From contig DAOUPQ010000004.1 in assembly GCA_030626085.1 (NCBI GenBank), positions 1 to 30,510 of the forward strand: a DNA stretch of 30,510 nucleotides. Direction: 5' to 3'. The notes beneath the pieces were generated by a model. It saw only the letters and a program-made list of their open reading frames with translations. It searched no databases and was not told where the DNA came from. Position 1 is the stretch's first letter. Each line of letters begins with the position of its first letter. The DNA comes from Flavobacteriia bacterium (GTDB lineage: Bacteria > Bacteroidota > Bacteroidia > Flavobacteriales > Flavobacteriaceae). A program made the position numbers and the translations under genes. This document shows positions 8,215-16,652 of this stretch, piece after piece.

Positions 8215-8535
8215 ATGGAAAAAATTGACACAAAAGTTTTGGGGATAAAAATTTTAGAAAAAATTAAAACAATATACGATCCTGAAATTCCGGTAGATAT
8301 TTATGAACTTGGTTTAATTTATGATGTTTTTGTAAATGAAAACAGAGATGTTAAGATATTAATGACACTTACAACTCCAAACTGTCCTGTTGCCGAAACC
8401 CTACCTGTTGAAGTTGAAGAAAAAATAAAAACAATTGAAGAAGTGAATAATGCTGAAGTAGAAATCACTTTTGACCCTCCCTGGACTCAAGACCTAATGA
8501 GTGAAGAAGCAAAATTAGAACTTGGTTTTCTTTAA
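8215..8535 (+). CDS. DUF59/MIP18 family Fe-S assembly protein (SufT-like)
   Basis: A 106-residue single-domain DUF59 (MIP18-like) protein. Such proteins help maturation of Fe-S proteins; the SufT members work with the SUF machinery. The family pattern is clear: IYDPEIPVDIYELGLIYDV (residues 20-38), then TLTTPNCPVAE with the conserved Cys57, then VEITFDPPWTQDLMSEEAK. It lies 45 bp after sufE on the same strand, which supports a role in cluster assembly. It lacks any extra ATPase domain, so it is not an ApbC/Mrp fusion. Confidence 0.88.
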   Translation: MEKIDTKVLGIKILEKIKTIYDPEIPVDIYELGLIYDVFVNENRDVKILMTLTTPNCPVAETLPVEVEEKIKTIEEVNNAEVEITFDPPWTQDLMSEEAKLELGFL

Positions 8536-8537
8536 AC

Positions 8538-8565
8538 TTGCATATAATTAAATATATTATTTTTG
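8538..8565 (+). promoter_or_regulatory. Putative promoter of the DUF3078 gene
   Basis: A -33 TTG at 8538-8540 is separated by 17 bp from TATTTTTG at 8558-8565, which matches the Bacteroidota TTG / TAnnTTTG promoter. The start codon follows 27 bp after the -7 box. Confidence 0.55.
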
Positions 8566-8592
8566 AAATCCGTATAAATCAAATATTTTAAA

Positions 8593-9516
8593 ATGAAAAG
8601 ATCATTAATTTTAATTGTCTTTATGTTAATTTTTCCTTTTGTGAATGCACAAACAAAAGATGAATTATTATCATTACAAAAGATCAAAAAAGATTCTATT
8701 GGAGCAATACAAAAAAATGTAGATGCTATTCAAAGTGAAATTGATGCACTACCCGGTTGGAGATTTGATGCTTTTGGTACAATAGGAGGAAGTGTTTCAG
8801 GACATAATAATTGGTATTCTAAAGATACACCCAACTCTTCGGTAGGTAATTTTGGATTTAACATTAATGCCTCTGCTGATTTGATTGAAGATAAATTCTT
8901 TTGGAAAAATGCTACAAATATTAATATTAGCTGGATTAAATTTGATAACAAGGATGATGATTTAGATAGTGAAAAATATGAAGTTTCAACAGATATTTTT
9001 ACACTTTCTTCCTTATATGGAAGAAAATTAAGCGAAAAATTTGCGGTTTCAGCTTTGGGTGAATATCGTACAACATTAGTAAATAATTTTAATAATCCTG
9101 GTTATCTTGATCTTGGGATTGGCGCTACATGGACACCAATTAAAGATTTGGTTATCGTTATACATCCATTGAACTATAATTTTATTTTTAGTAGAGGAGG
9201 TAACGAATATAATTCATCATTGGGAGCTAAAATAGTTGCAGATTATTCTAAAAAAATTGGGAATTTAAATATTTCTTCAAATCTTTCAATTTTTCAGAGT
9301 TACAAATCCTCAAATTATTCAAATTATACCTGGACTAACTCATTTGCTTATACCATATGGAAAAATTTAGGTTTAGGTTTTGATTTTGGTTTGAGAAAAA
9401 ATAAACAAGAAGCTTTGAATTATGCAACAGATTTTGATCCGGATGTTACTTTTGACACAGTTGATAACAAATTACAATCCTATTGGTTATTTGGTTTGAG
9501 CTATAAAATAAAGTAG
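8593..9516 (+). CDS. DUF3078 domain-containing probable outer-membrane protein
   Basis: A 307-residue protein with a signal peptide (MKRSLILIVFMLIFPFVNAQ). After it comes a short charged, possibly coiled-coil segment (about residues 24-52, KKDSIGAIQKNVDAIQSEID). The remainder is rich in alternating aromatic and polar residues and ends in an aromatic-flanked strand (LQSYWLFGLSYKIK), as expected for an outer-membrane beta barrel. The GWRFDAFGTIGGSVSGHNNW region (54-73) resembles DUF3078 proteins of Bacteroidota. Function is unknown. It has its own promoter-like sequence, so it is probably independent of the Fe-S genes before it. Confidence 0.75.
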   Translation: MKRSLILIVFMLIFPFVNAQTKDELLSLQKIKKDSIGAIQKNVDAIQSEIDALPGWRFDAFGTIGGSVSGHNNWYSKDTPNSSVGNFGFNINASADLIEDKFFWKNATNINISWIKFDNKDDDLDSEKYEVSTDIFTLSSLYGRKLSEKFAVSALGEYRTTLVNNFNNPGYLDLGIGATWTPIKDLVIVIHPLNYNFIFSRGGNEYNSSLGAKIVADYSKKIGNLNISSNLSIFQSYKSSNYSNYTWTNSFAYTIWKNLGLGFDFGLRKNKQEALNYATDFDPDVTFDTVDNKLQSYWLFGLSYKIK

Positions 9517-9580
9517 ATTTTTTCATCATTTAATAACTATCCAATTTTAATTTAATAAATTAGCAAAAACAAATTATTTT

Positions 9581-10657
9581 ATGACCTTATTGCTAATTTA
9601 TGGTTTTGTATCCATTTTCTTTTCTTTTTTATGTTCAATTCTTGAAGCTGTTTTATTAAGCATAACGCCAACTTTTATTGCAGTTAAGAAAAATGAAGGG
9701 AAAAGTTATGCAAATACACTTGAAAAATTAAAAGATGATGTTGACCAGCCTTTAATCGCAATTTTAACAGTTAATACAGTTGCTCATACTGTGGGTGCTA
9801 TTTTAGTTGGTGTTCAAGCAGAAAAGACTTTTGGATCAGGTAATAATTCTGTTGGAATTGTTTCGGCGATTATGACATTAATGATTTTAGTACTTTCTGA
9901 AATAATTCCCAAAACAATTGGTGCCAGTTATTGGAAAAAATTAGCAAGTTTTACTACAAAGGCAGTTACAGTATTAATGTTTCCATTAAAATATACTGGT
10001 ATATTATGGCTTTTACAACTTACAACAAGATTGATTGGTAAAAGTCCGCATGACGTTGCTGTAAGTAGAGAAGATTTTCATGCGATGACTGAGATTGCTC
10101 ATGAAGAAGGTGTTTTTCAGGAAAAAGAGAGTAGAATCATTAAAAATTTAATTGATTTTAAATCTGTGTTGGTAAAAGATATCATGACGCCTAGTATTGT
10201 TATGAAAATTGCTTCTGAAAAAATGACCATTCAAGAGTTTTATGATAGAAACCCAAAGTTAAAATTTTCTAGAATTCCTATATATGGTGATTCCCAAGAG
10301 GATATTAAAAGCTATATTTTAAAGGATGAAATGCTTGATTCTATCATCAAAAAAAATGGAGGAAACGAATTAAAAACGATCCAAAGAGAAATTTTTATTG
10401 TTGAAAGAAATCTACCAATACCAAATCTTCTGGATATATTAATTGAAAATAGAGAGCATGTTGCATTGGTAGTAGATGATTATGGATCAGTAAGTGGCCT
10501 TGTAACACAGGAAGATATCATTGAAACACTTCTTGGTTTAGAAATTGTTGATGAAAGTGATGGTCATGTTGATCTTCAAGTCCTTGCCAGAAAAATGTGG
10601 AAAGAAAGAGCCGATAGATTGGGAATTATTGGCAATGAAGATTCTAATAATAATTAA
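9581..10657 (+). CDS. CNNM transmembrane / CBS domain protein
   Basis: A 358-residue membrane protein of the CNNM (DUF21) and CBS-pair family, related to CorC/HlyC-type proteins linked to magnesium or divalent-cation export. Residues 1-165 hold about three to four hydrophobic helices with the DUF21 hallmarks SILEAVLLSITP and LSEIIPKTIGASYWKK. A conserved linker follows (HEEGVFQEKESRIIKNLIDF, about 183-202). Then come two CBS motifs: VLVKDIMTPSIVM near 196 and ALVVDDYGSVSGLVTQEDIIETLLG near 305. The C-terminal CorC_HlyC domain of full-length relatives is absent, and the protein ends soon after the second CBS. It is convergent with hflX, 12 bp away. Confidence 0.88.
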   Translation: MTLLLIYGFVSIFFSFLCSILEAVLLSITPTFIAVKKNEGKSYANTLEKLKDDVDQPLIAILTVNTVAHTVGAILVGVQAEKTFGSGNNSVGIVSAIMTLMILVLSEIIPKTIGASYWKKLASFTTKAVTVLMFPLKYTGILWLLQLTTRLIGKSPHDVAVSREDFHAMTEIAHEEGVFQEKESRIIKNLIDFKSVLVKDIMTPSIVMKIASEKMTIQEFYDRNPKLKFSRIPIYGDSQEDIKSYILKDEMLDSIIKKNGGNELKTIQREIFIVERNLPIPNLLDILIENREHVALVVDDYGSVSGLVTQEDIIETLLGLEIVDESDGHVDLQVLARKMWKERADRLGIIGNEDSNNN

Positions 10658-10669
10658 GCAAATATCGCT

Positions 10670-11878
10670 TTATTCTTCTTCATATTCCTGATACAAGTAA
10701 TCATTATATGGAAATCTGGTAATATGAATTTTCTTAACTTCGTCGTAAACCAAAGATTTGAATTCATCTAAATTTTCTTTGTTTAAAGCAGAAATAAAAA
10801 CACAATTACCTTTCATATTATTCATCCATGTTTTTTCCCAATCCTGCAATGTATAGTGAGCTTTGGTCCGTTTGGTAACTAGATCATCTTCATCAATACT
10901 TTCATTTTCAAAGGCATCAATCTTATTAAAAACCATTAAAGTTGGTTTATTTGCACTAGCTATTTCTCCCAGAATTTTATTTACAGAGTCAATATGATCT
11001 TCAAAATTCGGATGAGAAATATCTACAACATGTAATAACAGATCAGCTTCACGTACCTCATCTAAAGTTGATTTAAAAGACTCCACCAATTGAGTAGGTA
11101 ATTTTCTTATAAAACCAACAGTATCAGTCAATAGAAAAGGAATATTTTTTATCACAACTTTTCTAACAGTAGTATCTAATGTAGCAAATAATTTATTTTC
11201 GGCAAAAATATTACTTTTACTTACAACATTCATCAAAGTTGATTTTCCAACATTTGTATAACCCACCAAAGCAACACGAACCATTTTCCCTCTATTTTTG
11301 CGTTGAACAGCCATTTGTTTATCAATGTTTTTCAACTTCTTTTTTAAAAGAGAAATCTTATCACGAATAATTCGTCTGTCTGTTTCAATTTCAGTCTCAC
11401 CCGGTCCGCGTAATCCAATTCCACCTTTTTGTCGCTCTAAGTGCGTCCACATCCGGGTTAATCTGGGTAATAAATATTCACATTGAGCGAGTTCTACCTG
11501 GGTTCTAGCATAGGATGTTTGCGCTCTTTGTGCAAAAATATCTAAAATTAAATTTGTACGATCTAGCACCTTACAATTCAATATTTTTTCAATATTTCGC
11601 AATTGTGCCGGACTCAATTCATCATCAAATATTACAGTTTGCACATTATACTCATCAATATATTGTTTTACCTGATTTAATTTTCCTGAGCCAATAAAAG
11701 TTTTAGGATTTGGAATATCTACCTTTTGGATAAAGCGTTCTTTTACTTTTCCGCCAGCTGTATAGGTCAAGAATTCTAACTCATCTAAATATTCTTTAGC
11801 TTTTTCATTATCTTGATGTTTAGTTGTTATCCCTATTAATACTACATTTTCAATTTTGGTGTTTTGTTTTTCTATCAT
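10670..11878 (-). CDS. hflX: GTPase HflX
   Basis: A 402-residue ribosome-associated GTPase that splits or rescues stalled 70S ribosomes under stress. The N-terminal HflX domain has GSGKLNQVKQYI (63-74) and FDDELSPAQLRN (84-95). The glycine-rich GLRGPGETEIETDRR signature follows (155-169), then a coiled-coil-like basic stretch. G domain motifs are G1 GYTNVGKST (206-214), G3 DTVGF with the FIRKLPTQLVESFKSTL switch II, and G4 NKID. Length is typical. The ATG lies only 4 bp after a perfect -7 element on the same strand, so the mRNA may be leaderless. It is divergent from the endonuclease-family gene. Confidence 0.94.
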   Translation of the reverse strand: MIEKQNTKIENVVLIGITTKHQDNEKAKEYLDELEFLTYTAGGKVKERFIQKVDIPNPKTFIGSGKLNQVKQYIDEYNVQTVIFDDELSPAQLRNIEKILNCKVLDRTNLILDIFAQRAQTSYARTQVELAQCEYLLPRLTRMWTHLERQKGGIGLRGPGETEIETDRRIIRDKISLLKKKLKNIDKQMAVQRKNRGKMVRVALVGYTNVGKSTLMNVVSKSNIFAENKLFATLDTTVRKVVIKNIPFLLTDTVGFIRKLPTQLVESFKSTLDEVREADLLLHVVDISHPNFEDHIDSVNKILGEIASANKPTLMVFNKIDAFENESIDEDDLVTKRTKAHYTLQDWEKTWMNNMKGNCVFISALNKENLDEFKSLVYDEVKKIHITRFPYNDYLYQEYEEE

Positions 11879-11882
11879 GTTG

Positions 11883-11890
11883 CAAATTTA
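11883..11890 (-). promoter_or_regulatory. Putative -7 promoter element of hflX
   Basis: Read on the minus strand the bases are TAAATTTG, a full match to TAnnTTTG, ending 4 bp before the hflX ATG. Initiation the usual 5-8 nt downstream would fall at or inside the start codon. No obvious -33 TTG is seen. Confidence 0.45.
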
Positions 11891-11956
11891 CAAATACTGT
11901 TTTATATAAAATTCAGGAATTTAATTTTTGTACATTCGTTTTTTTATTCTGTAAAA

Positions 11957-12910
11957 ATGGTTTTAAAAGATAATTCAAAATTATTTTCTATTGCGTTTTA
12001 TAATTTGGAGAATTTTTTTGATTCAATGCATGATGAATATACCTTAGATAAAGATTTTACTCCTGAAGGACAATTTCAATGGAATCAGGATCGCTATAAT
12101 ACTAAGATTCAAAATATAAGTAGAGCAATTTCTAAAATTGGTACGAATCAAACTCAAAAACCTCCAATTTTTTTAGGTGTAGCAGAAGTAGAAAACAGTA
12201 GAATATTAGAAGATTTGATTCAAACTAAAAATCTAAAACCATTTCAATACAATTTTGTGCATTATGAATCTCCTGATGAAAGAGGTATAGATGTAGCCTT
12301 TTTATATCAAGAACAATATTTTAAATTGATCTATAGTGATACTTATACTTTATATTTAGAAGATAAGAATCATGGTAGGGATTTTACAAGAGATATTTTA
12401 TTGATCTCAGGTAAGCTTTTTAATGAACAAGTTTATGTTATTATTAATCATTGGCCATCGAGAAATAATGGAATTAATTTTTCGGAAAGTAAAAGAATGA
12501 AAGCAGCCAAATTAATTCATGAGATTATTAATAAAATATATACTGAAAATCCTAACCCAAATATCATTATTATGGGCGACTTTAATGATGAACCTAATAG
12601 TAACAGCATAAAAAACTTTTTGGTTACACCTGAATTTTTTAATCCGATGTTAGAATTTCAACGAAAAGGAGAAGGCAGTATTTTTCATCATAAAAAATGG
12701 TATATGTTTGATCAGATTATTATGAGCATAAACTTTTTAGAAGAAGAAAAATTATTTTTTAGAGATGCTGGAATATACAATGCGTATTTTTTACAGGAAA
12801 AATATGGAAAAACAAAAGGAATACCTTTACGAACATTTTCCGGTAATCGCTATATAGGTGGTTTTAGCGATCATTTTCCGGTTTGTGTTTTTTTAAAAGA
12901 TATGGATTAG
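11957..12910 (+). CDS. Endonuclease/exonuclease/phosphatase family protein
   Basis: A 317-residue member of the EEP (DNase I-like) superfamily of metal-dependent phosphoesterases. The set of active-site motifs is complete: FYNLENFFD (Asn), GVAEVEN (Glu), the ERGIDVAFLY strand, NHWPSRNNG (His), IIMGDFNDEPN (Asp, Asn) and GFSDHFPVCVF (Asp, His). The substrate may be DNA, RNA or a phospho-lipid/sugar and cannot be told. From the ATG at 11957 there is no signal peptide, so it is probably cytoplasmic. The frame stays open to 11864, but those upstream codons overlap the hflX start and its promoter, so the ATG at 11957 is preferred. It is convergent with the nitrilase gene, 16 bp away. Confidence 0.87.
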   Translation: MVLKDNSKLFSIAFYNLENFFDSMHDEYTLDKDFTPEGQFQWNQDRYNTKIQNISRAISKIGTNQTQKPPIFLGVAEVENSRILEDLIQTKNLKPFQYNFVHYESPDERGIDVAFLYQEQYFKLIYSDTYTLYLEDKNHGRDFTRDILLISGKLFNEQVYVIINHWPSRNNGINFSESKRMKAAKLIHEIINKIYTENPNPNIIIMGDFNDEPNSNSIKNFLVTPEFFNPMLEFQRKGEGSIFHHKKWYMFDQIIMSINFLEEEKLFFRDAGIYNAYFLQEKYGKTKGIPLRTFSGNRYIGGFSDHFPVCVFLKDMD

Positions 12911-12926
12911 ATTTTATTATTGAAAT

Positions 12927-13706
12927 TTATTTTATCTCAAATTCATCACGGTCGTCTAAAAATCTAAATTTATTTCTACTTTCTATAATATGATTTTTTT
13001 GTAAAGTAATTGTTTTAATATCTTGTTTATCAGTTTCAAAATCTAATAAAGTTTCTCCCATTGTATTATAAACTGCTGAATGACCGGAGTAAACTAAATT
13101 ATTGTTATCTATACCAACTCTGTTAACACCAACAACATAGCATAAATTTTCAATGGCGCGAGCTTTTAATAAAGTTTCCCAGGCAAATATTCGGACATTT
13201 GGCCAATTTGCAACATAAATCAATAAATCATAATTTTCTGTATTTCTAGCCCAAACAGGGAAACGTAAATCATAGCAGATCAAGGGACAAATTTTAAAAT
13301 CTTTGTATTCAAAAACAAGTTTTTCTTTTCCCGGATTAAATACATGATCTTCTTTGGCATATGAAAACAAATGCCGTTTATCATAATACTCAATTCTACC
13401 ATTAGGAAAAGCAACAACCAAACGATTATAAAATATATTATTCTCACTAATTAATAAACTACCGATTAGTAAAACGTATTTAATTTCAGCCTGTTTCAGC
13501 ATCCATAAAATGGTTTTTCCTTTCATATTCTCAGCTACTACATTTGCATTCATAGTAAAACCGGTAGAGAACAATTCAGGTAGTACAATAACATCTACAT
13601 CATTAGAAATTAAATTCAATTTTAAAGTTAAATTTTCTAAATTTTTATTAATATTTTCCCAAGTATTATCAGTTTGGACTAAGGCAAGTTTTAATGATTT
13701 TTCCAT
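12927..13706 (-). CDS. Nitrilase-family omega-amidase (YafV/NIT2-like)
   Basis: A 259-residue C-N hydrolase. The catalytic triad is visible as Glu44 (VLPELFSTGF), Lys110 (YYDKRHLFSY) and Cys144 (PLICYDLRFPVWARN). The CYDLRFPVW context is that of omega-amidases such as YafV and NIT2, which convert alpha-ketoglutaramate or alpha-ketosuccinamate to the keto acid and ammonia (metabolite repair after glutamine transamination). Length matches the family and no signal peptide is present. Just upstream on the minus strand TATCTTTA (13718-13711) resembles a -7 box with one mismatch, very near the ATG. No pathway partner is adjacent. Confidence 0.88.
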   Translation of the reverse strand: MEKSLKLALVQTDNTWENINKNLENLTLKLNLISNDVDVIVLPELFSTGFTMNANVVAENMKGKTILWMLKQAEIKYVLLIGSLLISENNIFYNRLVVAFPNGRIEYYDKRHLFSYAKEDHVFNPGKEKLVFEYKDFKICPLICYDLRFPVWARNTENYDLLIYVANWPNVRIFAWETLLKARAIENLCYVVGVNRVGIDNNNLVYSGHSAVYNTMGETLLDFETDKQDIKTITLQKNHIIESRNKFRFLDDRDEFEIK

Positions 13707-13843
13707 ACTTTAAAGATAATGAAAATTGTATTATTGATGTAAGAAGAACAGCTGATATTATTTTAGGCAATCCAATTTCAACAATTATTTGGGTAAATAA
13801 CTTTGAAAGTGATAATGGCTTGATTTTTTAATTCTTGATTTAT

Positions 13844-13887
13844 AAAAAAGCAGCTATTTAGACTAAATATAAATAGCTACTTTTTTT
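13844..13887. terminator. Long hairpin-terminator with no obvious upstream plus-strand gene
   Basis: Arms 13844-13860 and 13870-13886 form a 17-bp stem with one mismatch (C13851 against A13879) around a 9-nt loop. The core is AGCTATTTA with TAAATAGCT, and T runs occur on both strands, so it could work in either direction. The rest of the 258-bp gap (13707-13964) holds only the sdhC promoter and a weak small reading frame. Confidence 0.7.
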
Positions 13888-13908
13888 ATAGACTGATAAA
13901 AATCATGC

Positions 13909-13937
13909 TTGTTAATGATATACAATTTTTATCTTTG
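13909..13937 (+). promoter_or_regulatory. Promoter of the sdhCAB operon
   Basis: TTG at 13909-13911 and TATCTTTG at 13930-13937 are separated by 18 bp, a full match to the Bacteroidota TTG / TAnnTTTG promoter. The sdhC ATG follows 27 bp after the -7 box. Confidence 0.65.
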
Positions 13938-13964
13938 CTTGGAAAATATTAAATAAATAACCTT

Positions 13965-14651
13965 ATGGCAATTAAAAAAGGTTTATTCAAAACATCGATT
14001 GGGCGTAAAAACCTAATGGCTTTCACAGGCCTTTTCACCAGTTTTTTTCTAATAATTCACCTTATTGGAAATCTTATATTAATTATTCCTGATTCGTACT
14101 TTCCGATTGAATTTTGGGGGAATGTAGCAAGTGCACATGATATGTATAATGCTTACTCTCATTTTTTAGTCCATTTTTGGCCAATTTCTTTGGTAGCATG
14201 GGTATTGTATGCGGCACTTATTGTGCATGTTATTGATGCTATACTCATAACCTTAAACAACAACAAGGCTAAAGGAGAGAAATATAAGGTAACCGACAAC
14301 TCTACTAGCACTTGGTATTCTCGTAATATGGGTATATTAGGTACGATTATAGGTTTGTTTATATTTATTCACATGACTCAATTTTGGTTGCAATACAAGG
14401 TGTTAGAGAATGAACATGATCTATACAATTTGGTTGTAGCAACCTTTAAAGAGTGGTGGGTATTAGTTATTTACGAAATTGGCATTATAGCATTAGGTTT
14501 TCACTTAGTGCATGGTATAGAAAGTGCTCACCGTTCATTGGGAGTATATCCTAAAAATGCAATGGGGATTGTTAAATATATCGCATTATGCTTTGGTATA
14601 ATTATGGCAGTTTTATATGCAATTATCCCTATCATTCTTTACTTCAAATAA
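13965..14651 (+). CDS. sdhC: Succinate dehydrogenase cytochrome b subunit
   Basis: A 228-residue integral membrane subunit of succinate:quinone oxidoreductase, of the single-subunit cytochrome b558 type that carries both haems and passes electrons between SdhB and menaquinone. Five hydrophobic helices are visible (about residues 15-40, 65-95, 120-145, 162-185, 198-225). His residues suited as haem ligands occur in FLIIHLIGN, SHFLVHFWP, FIFIHMTQF and LGFHLVHGIESAHRS. The last motif is typical of the family. It is the first gene of sdhCAB; the sdhA start follows by 7 bp. Confidence 0.93.
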   Translation: MAIKKGLFKTSIGRKNLMAFTGLFTSFFLIIHLIGNLILIIPDSYFPIEFWGNVASAHDMYNAYSHFLVHFWPISLVAWVLYAALIVHVIDAILITLNNNKAKGEKYKVTDNSTSTWYSRNMGILGTIIGLFIFIHMTQFWLQYKVLENEHDLYNLVVATFKEWWVLVIYEIGIIALGFHLVHGIESAHRSLGVYPKNAMGIVKYIALCFGIIMAVLYAIIPIILYFK

Positions 14652-14658
14652 AAAAATT

Positions 14659-16572
14659 ATGGCTCTTAACGCAAAAATTCCAAAAGGACCTTTAAAAGAT
14701 AAATGGCAAAATTATCTTAATAATACCAATATTGTAAATCCAGCAAATCGTAAGAAGATAGATGTTATTGTTGTGGGAGGAGGATTATCAGGTGGAGGTG
14801 CAGCAGCATCATTAGCTGAACTTGGTTATAATGTAAAGGTATTCTTTTTTCAAGATTCTGCAAGACGCTCTCATTCTGTGGCAGCACAAGGAGGAGTAAA
14901 TGCTGCAAAGAATTATAAAAATGATGGTGATAATATTTACCGAATGTTTTATGATACTGTTAAAGGGGGTGATTATAGATCAAGAGAAGCCAATGTATAC
15001 AGAATGGCTCAATGTTCTGTTGATCTAATCGATCACATGACAGCTCAAGGGGTACCATTTGGACGTGAATATAGCGGTTATTTAAGTAACCGTTCTTTTG
15101 GTGGTGTATTAGTTTCCAGAACATTTTATGCACGTGGTCAAACAGGGCAACAGTTATTATTGGCTACTTATCAGGCATTGATGAAACAAGTAAAAGTGGG
15201 AACTCTAACACAATATAGCCGTCATGAAATATTAGATTTAGTTGTAGTTGACGGAAAAGCCCGAGGTGTAATTGTAAGAGATTTGGTTACCGGTAAAATT
15301 GAACGACATTCTGCTCATGCAGTTGTTTTAGGAACAGGTGGATTTGGTAAGATCTTTTATCTTTCTACTTTGGCTATGAATTCAAATGGTTCTGCTACAT
15401 GGAGAGCCCATAAAAAAGGAGCATATTTTGCAAACCCTTCATGGACTCAGATTCATCCTACGGCTTTACCTCAAGCTGGAGAACATCAATCAAAACTGAC
15501 TTTAATGTCGGAATCATTACGAAATGATGGTCGTATTTGGGTACCAAAAAAGAAAGATGATGATAGAAAACCGGGAGATATACCTGCTGAAGACAGAGAT
15601 TATTACTTAGAAAGAAGATATCCTGCATTTGGTAACTTAGTACCTCGAGATGTAGCGTCACGGGCAGCTAAAGAAAGAATGGATGCCGGTCATGGTGTTG
15701 GTTCTTTAAAAAATGCTGTTTATTTAGATTTTAAAACAGCTATTGAACGTTTAGGTGAAGATACCATTAAAGAACGTTATGGTAACCTTTTTACAATGTA
15801 TCAAAAGATTACCAATATCAATGCTTATAAAGAACCTATGAAAATTTCTCCTGCAGCGCATTTCTCAATGGGAGGATTGTGGGTTGATTATGAATTACAA
15901 ACTACCATACCAGGATTATTTGCTGTTGGTGAAGCAAACTTTGCTGATCATGGAGCTAATCGTTTGGGTGCAAATTCACTTTTACAGGCTTCTGTAGATG
16001 GTAATTTTATTTTACCAAACACAATTTCTAATTATTTATCAAACGAAATCCGTACTGGAAAAATTTCCACTGATACTCCGGAATTTGATGAAGCTGAAAA
16101 AGCAGTAAAAGATCAAGTAGAAAAATTATTAGCAATAAAAGGCACTATGCCTGTAGATCAGATACATCGACGTTTAGGTAGAATAATGTTTAAAGAAGTT
16201 GCTATGTCCCGAAATGAAAAAGGAATGCTTTGGGCTATTGAGGAAATTAAAAAATTACGTAAAGAGTTTTGGGGAAATGCAGCCATTTCAGGAGATGAAC
16301 ACGGACCTAATTCAGAACTAGAAAAAGCAGGTCGTCTAGCCGATTATTTAGAGATAGCTGAATTAATGGCTGTTGATGCTTTAAACAGAAAAGAAAGTTG
16401 CGGTGCACATTTTCGGGAAGAATACCAAACCAAAGATGGAGAAGCAGTTCGTGATGATGAAAATTATATGTATTCTGCAGCTTGGGAATGGATGCAAGGA
16501 AAAGATTGGAAATTACATAAAGAAGAATTAGAATTTAAAGATATTGAAGTAAAAACAAGAAGTTATAAATAA
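14659..16572 (+). CDS. sdhA: Succinate dehydrogenase flavoprotein subunit
   Basis: A 637-residue flavoprotein that oxidises succinate to fumarate in the TCA cycle on the cytoplasmic face of the membrane. The FAD-binding dinucleotide fold is DVIVVGGGLSGGGAAASLAE (35-54). The covalent FAD ligand is His72 in RRSHSVAAQGGVNA. Other family motifs are TGGFGKIFYLST, the NPSWTQIHPTALP region, RLGANSLLQASV, and the C-terminal RKESCGAHFREEY. The length agrees with epsilon/Bacteroidota-type SdhA. The ATG at 14659 is chosen over a frame extension to 14617 because the extension lies inside sdhC and encodes no family sequence. sdhB follows after 80 bp containing a GC-rich palindrome. Confidence 0.96.
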   Translation: MALNAKIPKGPLKDKWQNYLNNTNIVNPANRKKIDVIVVGGGLSGGGAAASLAELGYNVKVFFFQDSARRSHSVAAQGGVNAAKNYKNDGDNIYRMFYDTVKGGDYRSREANVYRMAQCSVDLIDHMTAQGVPFGREYSGYLSNRSFGGVLVSRTFYARGQTGQQLLLATYQALMKQVKVGTLTQYSRHEILDLVVVDGKARGVIVRDLVTGKIERHSAHAVVLGTGGFGKIFYLSTLAMNSNGSATWRAHKKGAYFANPSWTQIHPTALPQAGEHQSKLTLMSESLRNDGRIWVPKKKDDDRKPGDIPAEDRDYYLERRYPAFGNLVPRDVASRAAKERMDAGHGVGSLKNAVYLDFKTAIERLGEDTIKERYGNLFTMYQKITNINAYKEPMKISPAAHFSMGGLWVDYELQTTIPGLFAVGEANFADHGANRLGANSLLQASVDGNFILPNTISNYLSNEIRTGKISTDTPEFDEAEKAVKDQVEKLLAIKGTMPVDQIHRRLGRIMFKEVAMSRNEKGMLWAIEEIKKLRKEFWGNAAISGDEHGPNSELEKAGRLADYLEIAELMAVDALNRKESCGAHFREEYQTKDGEAVRDDENYMYSAAWEWMQGKDWKLHKEELEFKDIEVKTRSYK

Positions 16573-16613
16573 TAGTATTGAGCATTTAGATTTCTCACTT
16601 TTAAAAACTCAAT

Positions 16614-16637
16614 ACCTACCCCGCCGGTGGGCTGGGT
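16614..16637. repeat. GC-rich near-palindrome between sdhA and sdhB
   Basis: A 24-bp segment with 18 G/C bases in very AT-rich surroundings. It reads nearly the same on both strands around the centre CCGG (CCCGCC GG TGGG), with a few wobble or mismatch positions. It could fold as a hairpin in the sdhCAB mRNA. It has no following T run, so it is not a standard terminator. One copy is seen in this window. Confidence 0.6.
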
Positions 16638-16652
16638 TCTATACCAAATAAT

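Noticed and set aside
11864..11956. N-terminal extension of the endonuclease-family protein
   Set aside because: The extra 31 codons begin inside the hflX start and cross its promoter, and they encode no family sequence; the ATG at 11957 is better.
13694..13831. A 45-codon plus-strand reading frame (starts MIFPYFKDNENC) between the nitrilase gene and sdhC
   Set aside because: It overlaps the nitrilase start on the other strand, has no recognisable motif or good promoter, and contains the candidate -7 box at 13798. It may be a chance frame or a gene remnant; too weak to list as a gene.
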